Positions 1 through 6,915 of a DNA stretch of 35,515 nucleotides are shown here, piece after piece. Every line of letters starts with the position of its first letter. Position 1 is the first letter of the stretch. A program made the position numbers and the translations under genes. Source of the stretch: Actinomycetes bacterium (GTDB lineage Bacteria > Actinomycetota > Actinomycetes > Actinomycetales > Microbacteriaceae); NCBI GenBank assembly GCA_023431405.1, contig JAEYVZ010000020.1, forward strand, positions 1 through 35,515, in the 5' to 3' direction. The notes below the pieces were generated by a model. It did no database searches. It was not told where the DNA came from and saw nothing but the letters and a program-made list of their open reading frames with translations.

Positions 1-27
1 TCGTCAGTTCAATCCTGACTCGGGGCT
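1..27 (+). tRNA. 3' end of a tRNA, probably tRNA-Thr (cut by the window edge)
   Basis: The first bases form a T-arm: GTCAG at 3-7, a TTCAATC loop and CTGAC at 15-19. An acceptor 3' strand TCGGGGC (20-26) and discriminator T (27) follow, with no encoded CCA. The variable-loop remnant and T discriminator resemble actinobacterial tRNA-Thr, which often sits directly before tRNA-Met. The anticodon lies outside the window, so the amino acid is inferred. Confidence 0.6.
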
Positions 28-52
28 CGCAAGACACCTTCTGGTGGATCGC

Positions 53-126
53 GGCAGGGTAGCTCAGTTGGTGAGAGCGCACGACTCATAATCGTGAGGT
101 CGCGGGTTCAAGCCCCGCTCCTGCTA
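53..126 (+). tRNA. tRNA-Met (anticodon CAT), elongator type
   Basis: A complete cloverleaf is visible. The acceptor strands GGCAGGG (53-59) and TCCTGCT (119-125) pair with G:T wobbles at both ends. The anticodon stem is CACGA/TCGTG around loop CTCATAA (85-91), with CAT at 87-89. The T-arm is GCGGG TTCAAGC CCCGC, and the discriminator is A126. The first acceptor pair is G:T rather than the C:A mismatch of initiators, and the anticodon stem lacks the three G:C pairs of tRNA-fMet, so elongator Met is the best call. A CAT-reading tRNA-Ile2 is a less likely alternative. Confidence 0.9.
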
Positions 127-131
127 CGCAG

Positions 132-157
132 AACCCCCGGCTCCACCCGGGGGTTTT
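132..157 (+). terminator. Rho-independent terminator of the tRNA operon
   Basis: AACCCCCGG (132-140) pairs perfectly with CCGGGGGTT (147-155) across a 6-base loop, and TTTT runs through 154-157. It lies five bases after tRNA-Met. Confidence 0.85.
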
Positions 158-178
158 GTCATGTCTGGTGGGCGTTCT

Positions 179-574
179 CTACGCGTCGATCCAGAGCGTT
201 GCGTTGACGCTCGCAAGAGCGCGCACCGTCTCCGCGGTGATCGTCTCCGCCCCGCGAGGCAGCGTGACGAAGAATCGCACCCACACATCCGGGCGGTGCA
301 ACGCCTCGGAGGCGGGAGCGAGAAGGGCCACGCGGGCGAGAAGCGCGTCATTGAGGGTGTTTGCGCGAACCTCGGCATCGGGCTCGTCGAATGACAGGCT
401 CTCTATGTCGTAGCGATACCCAGCGGTGTCCCGCCGCTTCCGTAGCGCGTCCAGCCCCGGAACGGCCTGCAGGCTGAACACTGTGACGCTGAGGATCACC
501 CTGGTGTCGTCGCCGTCGCCGTCGCCGTCGGCGGCGTCGGCGTCGGGGGAAGAAATCCCGTGATCTGTCGTCAT
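179..574 (-). CDS. Uncharacterised 131-residue protein with an Asp/Ala/Gly-rich N-terminus
   Basis: I do not recognise a firm family. The ATG at 574 opens with MTTDHGISS, then an acidic stretch of Asp, Ala and Gly (residues 11-23) encoded by a hexanucleotide repeat. A compact domain follows: a beta strand (VILSVTVFSL), a basic helix (LDALRKRRD), a Y-R-Y-D strand and a final hydrophobic strand ending LWIDA. The short strand-rich layout and terminal W-I-D are loosely like DUF4279 proteins, but this is a guess. A purine-rich GAAG lies upstream of the start and is a weak ribosome site. The gene converges on the tRNA operon and diverges from the DUF1269 gene. The same frame stays open far upstream through the next gene's antisense strand; the acidic start was chosen because the region before it has no ribosome site. 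Confidence 0.6.
   Translation of the reverse strand: MTTDHGISSPDADAADGDGDGDDTRVILSVTVFSLQAVPGLDALRKRRDTAGYRYDIESLSFDEPDAEVRANTLNDALLARVALLAPASEALHRPDVWVRFFVTLPRGAETITAETVRALASVNATLWIDA
505..545. repeat. Short GTCGCC hexanucleotide tract inside the acidic N-terminus
   Basis: Consecutive copies of a CGCCGT-type hexamer at 508-530, followed by degenerate GGCGTC units to about 545, encode the Asp/Ala/Gly run of the leftward gene. A tract of this kind can change length by slippage in multiples of six, which would keep the reading frame. Confidence 0.6.
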
Positions 575-702
575 TCGCGAATCTTCGCACGTGCCCTCGC
601 CGCCTTGCGCCCGAGGCCACCGGCAGCGAGGCGGGAGCGCGTCGACGATGTCCCGGATCGCCCGCGTTGATCCCGCCGCGTCCGGCAGCACGCCCGTCGG
701 GC

Positions 703-716
703 GGGACTTCGTACCC
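703..716. promoter_or_regulatory. Possible DosR-like box upstream of the DUF1269 gene (tentative)
   Basis: GGGACTTCGTACCC is a partial inverted repeat (GGGAC..CCC) about 55 bases before the DUF1269 start. It resembles a degenerate half of the actinobacterial DosR/DevR box (GGGACT...AGTCCC). Apart from this I see no clear -35/-10 pair in the 575-769 divergent gap. Confidence 0.25.
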
Positions 717-769
717 TGGTGCCCCTCACGGGCGGGGCGAAGAGTGGAGGTCTTGACGAAAGGCACACC

Positions 770-1300
770 ATGGCTGAAGAGAACGCATCCCTGCTCGTCG
801 CGACCTACGACGACGAGACGGCAGCAAAGAACGACTTCTCCGCGCTGAAGGCCACCGACGACGTGAAGGTCGTCGCAGCGGTCGTCTTGTCTCGCGATGA
901 GGAGGGCAAGGTGCATGTGAAGGAGCACGGCGGCCGCATCATCGGCTACGGCACGGCGATCGGCGCTGCTGCGGGCCTCGTGATCGGGCTGTTCGCGCCG
1001 CCTCTCCTGTTGACGGGCGTTGTCGGGCTCGTGGTCGGCGGCGGTATCGGTGCCGGTGTGGGCGAGCTCATCAAGCGGCACGAGGAGAAGAACATCGGCG
1101 TGGATGCCGAGGAGTGGCTCCCGAACGGCTCATCCGCTGTCGTCGCGGTCGTCGACGACACCTACCTCGACCGGGTCGAGAAGGCGATGGACCACGCGGC
1201 GAAGAAGGTCTCGAAGGCGATCGACAAGGGCGACTACGAAGCAGTCGTCAAGGCCATCAACAAGGGCGACGAGAAGATCATCGACGCGATCGCCCTCTGA
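770..1300 (+). CDS. DUF1269 family membrane-associated protein
   Basis: This 176-residue protein has the DUF1269 architecture. An N-terminal ferredoxin-like part (SLLVATYDDETAAKNDF, residues 6-22) is followed by a charged segment. A glycine/alanine-rich hydrophobic hairpin (about residues 62-103) could span the membrane twice. The C-terminal soluble part repeats KAI..GDYEAV and KAINKGDEKI. Function in the family is unknown; members are common in stress-related loci of actinobacteria. The ATG at 770 is preceded by GAAAGG at 758-763 with good spacing, which decides the start over the longer open frame. The gene stands alone: it diverges from the 179-574 gene and converges on the 1415-1864 gene. 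Confidence 0.85.
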   Translation: MAEENASLLVATYDDETAAKNDFSALKATDDVKVVAAVVLSRDEEGKVHVKEHGGRIIGYGTAIGAAAGLVIGLFAPPLLLTGVVGLVVGGGIGAGVGELIKRHEEKNIGVDAEEWLPNGSSAVVAVVDDTYLDRVEKAMDHAAKKVSKAIDKGDYEAVVKAINKGDEKIIDAIAL

Positions 1301-1350
1301 CGGGCGCGATCGACACCGACGCCCCTCGCGCCGGGCGTACGGGCCGCACG

Positions 1351-1390
1351 GGCGGCAGACACGTTGCCAAGAGCGAACGGGTCTGCCGCC
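1351..1390. terminator. Inverted repeat between convergent genes, candidate bidirectional terminator
   Basis: GGCGGCAGAC (1351-1360) and GTCTGCCGCC (1381-1390) are perfect complements around a 20-base loop, between the stops at 1300 and 1415. No T-run follows, so termination is inferred from the position. Confidence 0.45.
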
Positions 1391-1414
1391 GTCGGTGCGG
1401 GGCCGATGCCCGCG

Positions 1415-1864
1415 TTACGGCCGCACGGGCTCGTCGGCATCCGTCTCGTCGGCGTCGTCGCCTGCGCTGATCTCCATGCGGGCGCTCGCCTTCGCAATGC
1501 CGTCGAGCGTGCGGTCGTCGCGCCTGCGACGGACGCTCGCCCGGTACGACGCGCGCACCTCGCGGGCGACGAGGTCGGCGAGAAGCCCCCACGGATCAGG
1601 GGTGACCATGATCCATGTGCGGCGCTTGCCCCACAGCTCCTCCTCGAGGACCTCGAGCGTCGCGCGCGCGATGCCTTCGGGGTCGGCCATCGCACCGATC
1701 TCCGCGAGTACGCGGCGCTGCACGTCGGGGGCGACGCGCAGACGCGCCTGCCGGATGAAGCTCTCGCGTTCGGCGTCGTCGGCGCCCGCGCTGAAGCAGC
1801 TGCCGCCGCGCACGGCAGTGAGGAAGGAGCGGAACTCGGCGTCGCTCCAGTATTCGTTGTTCAT
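1415..1864 (-). CDS. Uncharacterised 149-residue protein
   Basis: I do not recognise the family. From ATG 1864 the protein starts MNNEYWSDAEF. It has a predicted all-alpha layout with a mid-protein W-G-K-R-R-T-W-I-M-V segment, then DPWGLLADLVAREVRASYR followed by an Arg-rich helix (RRRRDD). It ends in an acidic tail (GDDADETDAD). The Trp-flanked helices and basic patch would suit a nucleic-acid or protein-binding role, but nothing proves it. The frame continues upstream of 1864 as Arg/Pro-rich residues typical of antisense noise, so the MNNEYW start is preferred. It has its own 281-base upstream gap, in which I see no clear promoter. Confidence 0.6.
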   Translation of the reverse strand: MNNEYWSDAEFRSFLTAVRGGSCFSAGADDAERESFIRQARLRVAPDVQRRVLAEIGAMADPEGIARATLEVLEEELWGKRRTWIMVTPDPWGLLADLVAREVRASYRASVRRRRDDRTLDGIAKASARMEISAGDDADETDADEPVRP

Positions 1865-2093
1865 GAGATGTCTGTTCTGGTCGGGGGCGTCGCCGCTCGC
1901 GTGAGCGGACGGCCCGGACGGGTCGTTTGCACAAGCGCGCGGTCGGCGTCGCCGCCGCACCGCGCCCAAGGGTCATGCCTCGGCGGAGGCAAGACTCCTG
2001 TGCAGTGGGGACCACATCACGCGCGCACCTCGAACAGCGCCGCGACGGGCGCTGGAGGAGCAGACGGTGACAGACACGAGGGATGACGCTACT

Positions 2094-2141
2094 GCGCCCG
2101 CGGGGGCGCTGTCAATCGTCGTCGTCCGCGGCCCGGGGCCG
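2094..2141 (-). terminator. GC hairpins after the SDR gene
   Basis: Two short perfect hairpins follow the SDR stop on the minus strand: CGGCCC/GGGCCG at 2129-2141 and GCGCCC/GGGCGC at 2094-2109. Neither has a long T-tract, so they are plausible rather than certain terminators. Confidence 0.4.
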
Positions 2142-2145
2142 ACGT

Positions 2146-2874
2146 CTAGAGCGAGCGGGTCTCGCCGCCGTCGGCGCGGATGTTCTGTCCCGTGATGTAC
2201 GCCGATTCGTCGGTCGCCAGGAAGCGGATGACGCGCGCGAGTTCCGCGGTGCTCTGGGCGCGTCGCAGCGGGATGCCCTGCGTCCATTCGGCGGGCACGG
2301 CCGCGGGGTCTTCCTTGGTGAACCCGGGGAGCACGTTGTTCATGCGGATGCCGCGAGGGCCGTACTCGGTGGCGTAGAGCTTCGTGAACGCGGCGAGTGC
2401 GGCGCGCAACGTGGTGGATACCGGGAACGATGCGCTCGGTTCGAGGGCGCCGGCGGTGGAGACGTTGACGATCGTGCCGCCGCCGGCCTCGATCATGGGC
2501 GGGGTGACGAGCCTCGCGATCCGCACGACGCTCAGCAGGTACAGGTCGATCCCGGCGAACCACTGCTCGTCGGTGATCTCCAGGACAGGGCCGCGGGCGG
2601 CGTGGCCGCTGCTGTTGACGACGGTGTCGATACGCCCGTAGCGGCTGAGGGCGAGGTCGACCACGGCGCGGAGGTCGTCGGCATCCGTGTTCGACCCGGC
2701 GAGACCGCAGCCGCCGAGCGACTCGGCGAGCTCCTTCGCGGCACCCGAGGGGGAGAGCCCGACGATCCGGTAGCCGTGGGCGGCGAGCTCGCGCGCCGCG
2801 GCCGCGCCGATCCCGCTGCCGCCGCCGACGACGATCGCGACGGGGGCCGTGGCGAGGGGGATCGGGTCAGACAT
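2146..2874 (-). CDS. Atypical SDR-family oxidoreductase lacking the YxxxK motif
   Basis: The 242-residue protein has a short-chain dehydrogenase fold. It shows a GGGSGIG nucleotide motif (residues 17-23), a TDADD segment, NSSG (87-90, the NNAG position), the catalytic-serine motif NVST (S139), and NNVLPGF after the active site. Where classical SDRs carry Tyr-x-x-x-Lys, this protein reads S153-T-T-L-R157 within PVSTTLRAAL, so both catalytic residues are replaced. The downstream KLYATEYGPRGIRMNN is otherwise conserved. It is therefore either a reductase with altered chemistry or a binding protein. It overlaps the end of the TetR gene by 8 bases, so the two form one leftward operon divergent from the mhp genes. 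A role in processing the same aromatic substrate or a ligand of the regulator is inferred only. Confidence 0.85.
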   Translation of the reverse strand: MSDPIPLATAPVAIVVGGGSGIGAAAARELAAHGYRIVGLSPSGAAKELAESLGGCGLAGSNTDADDLRAVVDLALSRYGRIDTVVNSSGHAARGPVLEITDEQWFAGIDLYLLSVVRIARLVTPPMIEAGGGTIVNVSTAGALEPSASFPVSTTLRAALAAFTKLYATEYGPRGIRMNNVLPGFTKEDPAAVPAEWTQGIPLRRAQSTAELARVIRFLATDESAYITGQNIRADGGETRSL

Positions 2875-3499
2875 GGGCGGTGTCCTTCAGTCGGGTGGCG
2901 ATGAGGTGCTCGAGCGCGTCGGCGGCGAGGTCGGCGTACCGGGCGAAGTCGACGTCGTCGGCGGCGGCTGCCGCGGCCCGGAACCCGTCGGTGAGGGCGC
3001 GGCCGAGCACGGCGATGTCGCGGGCCAGTTCCTCGGCGACGTCGTCCGGGGCGTCGGGGAACTCGGTGCGGATGCGCGTGGTGACGAAGGCGAACATCTC
3101 ACGGCGGATCTCGAGGTAGCGCTGACGCGCGATGTTGTCGGCGAGGCGGCGTTCGAGAGCGAAGACGAGGCCGATGCTCCAGAACGCGGCGGCGGGATCG
3201 GCCGAGCCCGCCGAGGCGGCGGCGGAGCCCTGGATGCTCTGACGAAGGAAGTCGCGGAGGTTCGAGAACGGGGTGTGGTTCTGCTGCCACAGCTCGAAGC
3301 AGTAGTCGAGCAGGTCGACGAACAGCTGCTCCTTGTTCTGGAAGTGCCAGTAGACCGACCCGACGGGAAGCCCTGCCTCGCGGGCGACGTCGGCGATCGT
3401 CGTGCCTTCGTAGCCGCCCTCGATCGCGCGGGCGAGCACGGCTTCGAGGATGGCGCGCTTCGATTCGGCGGATGCCTGGTGCACGTTCCGTCTCGCCAC
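2867..3499 (-). CDS. TetR-family regulator of the aromatic (mhp) island
   Basis: This 210-residue protein has a TetR HTH in its first 60 residues: AILEAVLARAIEGGYEGTT, then IADVAREAG and GSVYWHFQNKEQL. A helical ligand-binding domain follows. The ATG at 3499 follows a purine-poor leader; the start gives the usual short basic arm (MARRNVHQAS) before helix 1. It is read divergently from the transporter-mhp operon across a 180-base gap that holds several dyads, so control of that operon and of itself is the natural inference. E. coli mhp uses the IclR-type activator MhpR, and the related hpp systems also use IclR-like control, so a TetR here is a regulatory replacement. The effector is unknown; the substrate or ring-cleavage product is likely. 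Confidence 0.88.
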   Translation of the reverse strand: MARRNVHQASAESKRAILEAVLARAIEGGYEGTTIADVAREAGLPVGSVYWHFQNKEQLFVDLLDYCFELWQQNHTPFSNLRDFLRQSIQGSAAASAGSADPAAAFWSIGLVFALERRLADNIARQRYLEIRREMFAFVTTRIRTEFPDAPDDVAEELARDIAVLGRALTDGFRAAAAAADDVDFARYADLAADALEHLIATRLKDTAHV

Positions 3500-3533
3500 G
3501 GCATCCCCTTCGATTGCGATTCGTGTTTCCGAC

Positions 3534-3624
3534 TTGACATGCAGCCGAGTCGAGAGTGATCATAACAACCGATTCTGGAATCAAGATTCTAGAGGTCGAA
3601 TTCGGGTGACAAACGCGTCACCCG
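3534..3624. promoter_or_regulatory. Divergent promoter/operator region between tetR-SDR and the mhp operon
   Basis: A -35-like TTGACA lies at 3534-3539 on the plus strand. On the minus strand, TATGAT (complement of 3559-3564) is a good -10 for tetR. GATTCTGGAATC (3571-3582) is a GATTC/GAATC dyad, closely followed by another GATTC at 3585. A perfect 8-bp inverted repeat, CGGGTGAC (3603-3610) and GTCACCCG (3617-3624) around AAACGC, lies in the likely mhp leader. Either dyad could be the TetR operator. The region is also AT-richer than its surroundings. Confidence 0.55.
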
Positions 3625-3679
3625 GCGAGGCAGGCCGCAACGACGCCGCCTGCGACATCCCAGAGACAGAGAGGCCTCC

Positions 3680-5038
3680 GTGAGAATCACCGACCGCATC
3701 GCCAACGAGAAGATGAGCGGACTGCAGATCCGCGCCATCATCATCGCCATCGCCCTCGTCGTGCTCGACGGCTACGACGTCTCGCTCACGTCGTTCGCCG
3801 CCCCCTACCTCGAGCAGGGCTTCGGGGTCTCCAAGACCCAGCTCGGCCTCGTCATGTCGGGCGCCCTCATCGGCATGCTGTTCGGCTCGATCGTGGTCGC
3901 GCCGCTGGCCGACCGCATCGGCCGCCGCAACATGGGCGTCGCCGCCACCACGACGATCGCCGTCGGCATGTTCATCGGCCCCTTCGCCAGCGTCGAGCTC
4001 GGCACCGGCCTCCTCGTGGTCAGCCGTATCGTGACCGGCATCGGCGTCGGTGCGCTCGTCGCCGTGATCGGCGTCATCCTGGCCGAGTACACCGGCAAGC
4101 GCGTGTACGCGCTGGTCATGGCGATCTACGCCGCCGCCATCAACATCGGCGGTCTCCTCGGCTCGACCATCGTCGGCCCGCTGCTCGCCGAGAACGGATG
4201 GCAGTTCGGCTGGTGGATCGGCTTCGTGCTGAGCGCGGTCGCCGCGGTCGCGACCTACTTCCTGCTGCCCGAATCGCTCGTGTGGCTCTCGGAGGGCCGC
4301 CGCCCCGACTCGCTGCAGCGTCTCAACGCGCTCCTCGCGAAGATGGGCCAGCCGGCCCTCGACGAGCTCCCCAAGCCCGAGGCCGCCTCCGAGGGCGTCG
4401 CGCGCACGAGCGCCCTGCGTGCCGTGTTCACCGGCCGCACCGGCGGCTACACGATCCTCATGATCGTCGGCTACGTGGCGTACATGATCAGCTTCTACTT
4501 CATGACGAACTGGGCGCCCGCCAGCGTCGCCTCGGCCGGTCAGAACCCGGCGCTGGCCCCGCAGCTCGTCGCCGCGTTCAGCCTCGGCGGCATCCTGGGC
4601 GCCATCGTGTTCGGCTTCATCGGCAACAAGGTCAACCTTCGCCTGCTCACCCCGGCCTTCCTCGTCGTGGCGACCGTTGCGCTCACGGTCTTCGGCCTCG
4701 TCGGCCCGAACATGCCCACCGCCTGGTGGACCCTGTTCATCGCCTCGTTCTTCGTGTGCACGGGAACGGCGGGCTTCTACGCGATCGTCCCGACGCTGTA
4801 CCCGACCCTCGCCCGCTCGACGGGATACGGCATCGTCATCGGCGCCGGCCGGTTCGGCGGAATCGCTGCACCGATCGTCGGCGGCATGGCCTTCGACTCC
4901 GGCATGACCGTCGCGACCGCGTTCCTCGTGTTCTCGCTCCCGATGCTCATCGCCGCAGCGACGATCCTCATCCTCCACGTGCAGATGCGCAGGCACGGCG
5001 CGGTCACGCCGCTGCCGCAGCGCGTGGATGCCGCCTGA
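3680..5038 (+). CDS. MFS aromatic-acid:H+ symporter (AAHS type), probable hydroxyphenylpropionate importer
   Basis: The 452-residue protein has about 12 hydrophobic spans. The first helix contains LDGYDVSLTSFAAPYL, the DGxD signature of the aromatic-acid/H+ symporters (PcaK, MhpT, HppK). The loop 2-3 motif LADRIGRR follows, and LPESLVWL closes helix 6. The start is GTG 3680, preceded by AGAGAGG at 3668-3674. It is the first gene of the rightward operon and lies 69 bases before the ring-cleavage dioxygenase, so the substrate is inferred to be 3-(3-hydroxyphenyl)propionate or a similar phenolic acid. It differs from E. coli, where mhpT lies at the end of the cluster. The specific substrate cannot be read from the sequence. 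Confidence 0.88.
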   Translation: MRITDRIANEKMSGLQIRAIIIAIALVVLDGYDVSLTSFAAPYLEQGFGVSKTQLGLVMSGALIGMLFGSIVVAPLADRIGRRNMGVAATTTIAVGMFIGPFASVELGTGLLVVSRIVTGIGVGALVAVIGVILAEYTGKRVYALVMAIYAAAINIGGLLGSTIVGPLLAENGWQFGWWIGFVLSAVAAVATYFLLPESLVWLSEGRRPDSLQRLNALLAKMGQPALDELPKPEAASEGVARTSALRAVFTGRTGGYTILMIVGYVAYMISFYFMTNWAPASVASAGQNPALAPQLVAAFSLGGILGAIVFGFIGNKVNLRLLTPAFLVVATVALTVFGLVGPNMPTAWWTLFIASFFVCTGTAGFYAIVPTLYPTLARSTGYGIVIGAGRFGGIAAPIVGGMAFDSGMTVATAFLVFSLPMLIAAATILILHVQMRRHGAVTPLPQRVDAA

Positions 5039-5107
5039 CCGGCATCCGTCACCACTCCGACACACATCACCGTGCCGGCGCCCTGCCGGAACAAGAAGGG
5101 AACAGAC

Positions 5108-6043
5108 ATGTCGCTCGCCGTCGCAGCACTGTCACACGCGCCGTCGTTCGGGAACGTCGATCCGGGCGGAACGACATTCGCCGAGATCAACGCCGCGATC
5201 GATGAGGTGAAGGCGTTCGTCGCCGAGTTCGACCCGGAGGTGATCGTGGTCTTCGGACCCGACCACTTCAACGGGCAGCTCTACTCCAACATCTCGCCGT
5301 GGGTCGTCGGGGCACAGGCCGACGGCATCGGCGACTACGGCACGACCGAGGGGCCGATCCCGGTCGACTCCGAAGTGGCGCGGGAACTCCACGCCCGCGT
5401 CCTGGAGCAGGGGATCGAGATCGGCCGCTCCGAGCGGATGAAGGTCGACCACGGTGTGCTCCAGCCGGTCAACTTCCTGTTCGGCACCGACTTCACGCAG
5501 CCGATCGTGCCGGTGTTCGTGAACTCGATCGCCATCCCGCTGACCCCCATGCACCGCGTGCGGATGATGGGCGAGGCGTTCGGCCGGGCGGCCCAGGCGC
5601 TCGACAAGCGGGTGCTGTTCATCGCCTCGGGCGGGATCTCTCACGATCCGCCGATCCCGCGCTGGGAAGGTGCGCCCGGCACCCTGCAGGAGCGTCTCAT
5701 CGACTACGCGCCCACCCGCGAGGAGCGGCTCCAGCGCGAGAACATGATCGTCTCGTCGATCCAGAAGATCGCCGACGGCGAGGGCTCGAGCGACCCGCTG
5801 AACGAGGAATGGGACACACTCCTGCTCGACACGTTCCGCTCGGGCGATCTGACGCCCGTCGACGCGTGGGACAACGGCTGGTTCCTCGCCGAAGGCGGAT
5901 CGGCCGCGCACGAGATGCGCAGCTGGATCGCCGCCTATGCGGCTCTGTCGACGGCGGGCGCCTACGAGTTCCCGGTCGACCACTACTGGGCGGTCCGCGG
6001 CTGGGCGGCCGGGTTCGCGGTGCAGGCGGCGCGCACGGCATGA
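5108..6043 (+). CDS. mhpB: 3-carboxyethylcatechol 2,3-dioxygenase (2,3-dihydroxyphenylpropionate dioxygenase)
   Basis: A class III extradiol dioxygenase of the LigB superfamily, 311 residues against 314 for E. coli MhpB. It would cleave 2,3-dihydroxyphenylpropionate next to the hydroxyl pair with Fe(II) and O2, giving 2-hydroxy-6-oxonona-2,4-dienedioate. Visible landmarks are SHAPSF (residues 9-14), VVFGPDHFN (47-55), KVDHGVLQP with His115, and SGGISHDPP with His179. The two histidines fall at the same numbers as the acid/base pair of the E. coli enzyme. The ATG at 5108 has AAGGGAA at 5095-5101 as ribosome site. The stop overlaps the mhpC start by ATGA, which indicates translational coupling. 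Confidence 0.95.
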   Translation: MSLAVAALSHAPSFGNVDPGGTTFAEINAAIDEVKAFVAEFDPEVIVVFGPDHFNGQLYSNISPWVVGAQADGIGDYGTTEGPIPVDSEVARELHARVLEQGIEIGRSERMKVDHGVLQPVNFLFGTDFTQPIVPVFVNSIAIPLTPMHRVRMMGEAFGRAAQALDKRVLFIASGGISHDPPIPRWEGAPGTLQERLIDYAPTREERLQRENMIVSSIQKIADGEGSSDPLNEEWDTLLLDTFRSGDLTPVDAWDNGWFLAEGGSAAHEMRSWIAAYAALSTAGAYEFPVDHYWAVRGWAAGFAVQAARTA

Positions 6044-6915
6044 CCCGTCTCGTCACCTTCTGGGAAGCGGTCGCCGACCTGCCGCATCGCCTCGACTACG
6101 TGCAGGTGGGGCCGTGGCGCACGCGCGTGCTCGACGTGGGCGAGGGCGATGACGTCGTCGTGCTCGCCAACGGCACGAGCGGGCACATCGAGGCGTGGAC
6201 GCAGAACGTCCGCGCGCTCGTTGCGGCCGGGCACCGCGTGATCGGGTACGACTATCCGGGCCACGGGTACACGACCCTCACCGACCACGACCTCGAGATC
6301 GCGGAGTACGAGGAGCACCTGCTCGGTCTCCTCGACGCCCTGGGCCTGTCGCGTGTGCACCTGGCCGGCGAATCGCTCGGCGGCTGGATCGCGGCGAAGT
6401 TCGCCGCCCACCACCCCGAGCGTCTCGTCACCATCGTGCTCAGCGCGCCCGGAGGCCGGGTCGTCGGCGAGCAGAAGGTCGACAAGGCGCAGTCGGTGAG
6501 CGTGCAGGCGGTCACCGAGCCGACGTTCGAGAACGTGCGCCGCCGGCTCCAGGTGGTCATCCACGATCCCGAGAAGATCACCGACGAACTGGTGCACGTG
6601 CGCCAGGCCATCTACAGCCGCGACCCCTCGGGGGCCAACATGGCGCACATCTCGGTGCTGCGCCGCCCCGAGCCGCGGTGGCGCAACCGCCTCACCGACG
6701 ACGACCTGGCCGCCATCCCGGTGCCGGCGCTGTTCGTGTGGACCGATCACGAGCCCACGGGTGACGCTGCCGAAGGCGAGCGTCTGGCATCCCTCATCCC
6801 GCAGGGCGAGTTCCTGCTGATCGAGGGCGCAGCCCACTGGCCGCAGTGGGAAGGGGCCGCGCGCTTCAACGACGCCGTCACCGACTTCCTCACCCGATAC
6901 GGAGAACGCTCATGA
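6040..6915 (+). CDS. mhpC: 2-hydroxy-6-oxonona-2,4-dienedioate hydrolase (MhpC-type alpha/beta hydrolase)
   Basis: The 291-residue protein is an alpha/beta-hydrolase with nucleophile elbow GESLGG (residues 110-115, Ser112). An acidic residue lies in FVWTDHEPTGD (Asp236 or Asp242), and the catalytic His is in GAAHWPQWE (His266). It is a C-C bond hydrolase and would split the ring-fission product into 2-hydroxypenta-2,4-dienoate and succinate. The substrate is assigned from its place between mhpB and mhpD, with 4-base ATGA overlaps on both sides. A general MCP hydrolase (BphD/TodF-like) is the family-level alternative. Confidence 0.92.
   Translation: MTRLVTFWEAVADLPHRLDYVQVGPWRTRVLDVGEGDDVVVLANGTSGHIEAWTQNVRALVAAGHRVIGYDYPGHGYTTLTDHDLEIAEYEEHLLGLLDALGLSRVHLAGESLGGWIAAKFAAHHPERLVTIVLSAPGGRVVGEQKVDKAQSVSVQAVTEPTFENVRRRLQVVIHDPEKITDELVHVRQAIYSRDPSGANMAHISVLRRPEPRWRNRLTDDDLAAIPVPALFVWTDHEPTGDAAEGERLASLIPQGEFLLIEGAAHWPQWEGAARFNDAVTDFLTRYGERS

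Noticed and set aside
53..126. Initiator tRNA-fMet or tRNA-Ile2 for the CAT anticodon
   Set aside because: No C:A mismatch at the acceptor end and no triple G:C in the anticodon stem; Ile2 is possible but the tRNA pair context favours elongator Met.
1..130. tRNA-linked integration site (attachment site) for a mobile island
   Set aside because: I saw no integrase and no direct repeat of the tRNA 3' end elsewhere in the window.
3581..5065. Long leftward open frame (494 codons) opposite the MFS transporter gene
   Set aside because: It is Arg/Asp/His-rich with no domain, and arises from the GC-rich third positions of the real gene; no ribosome site.
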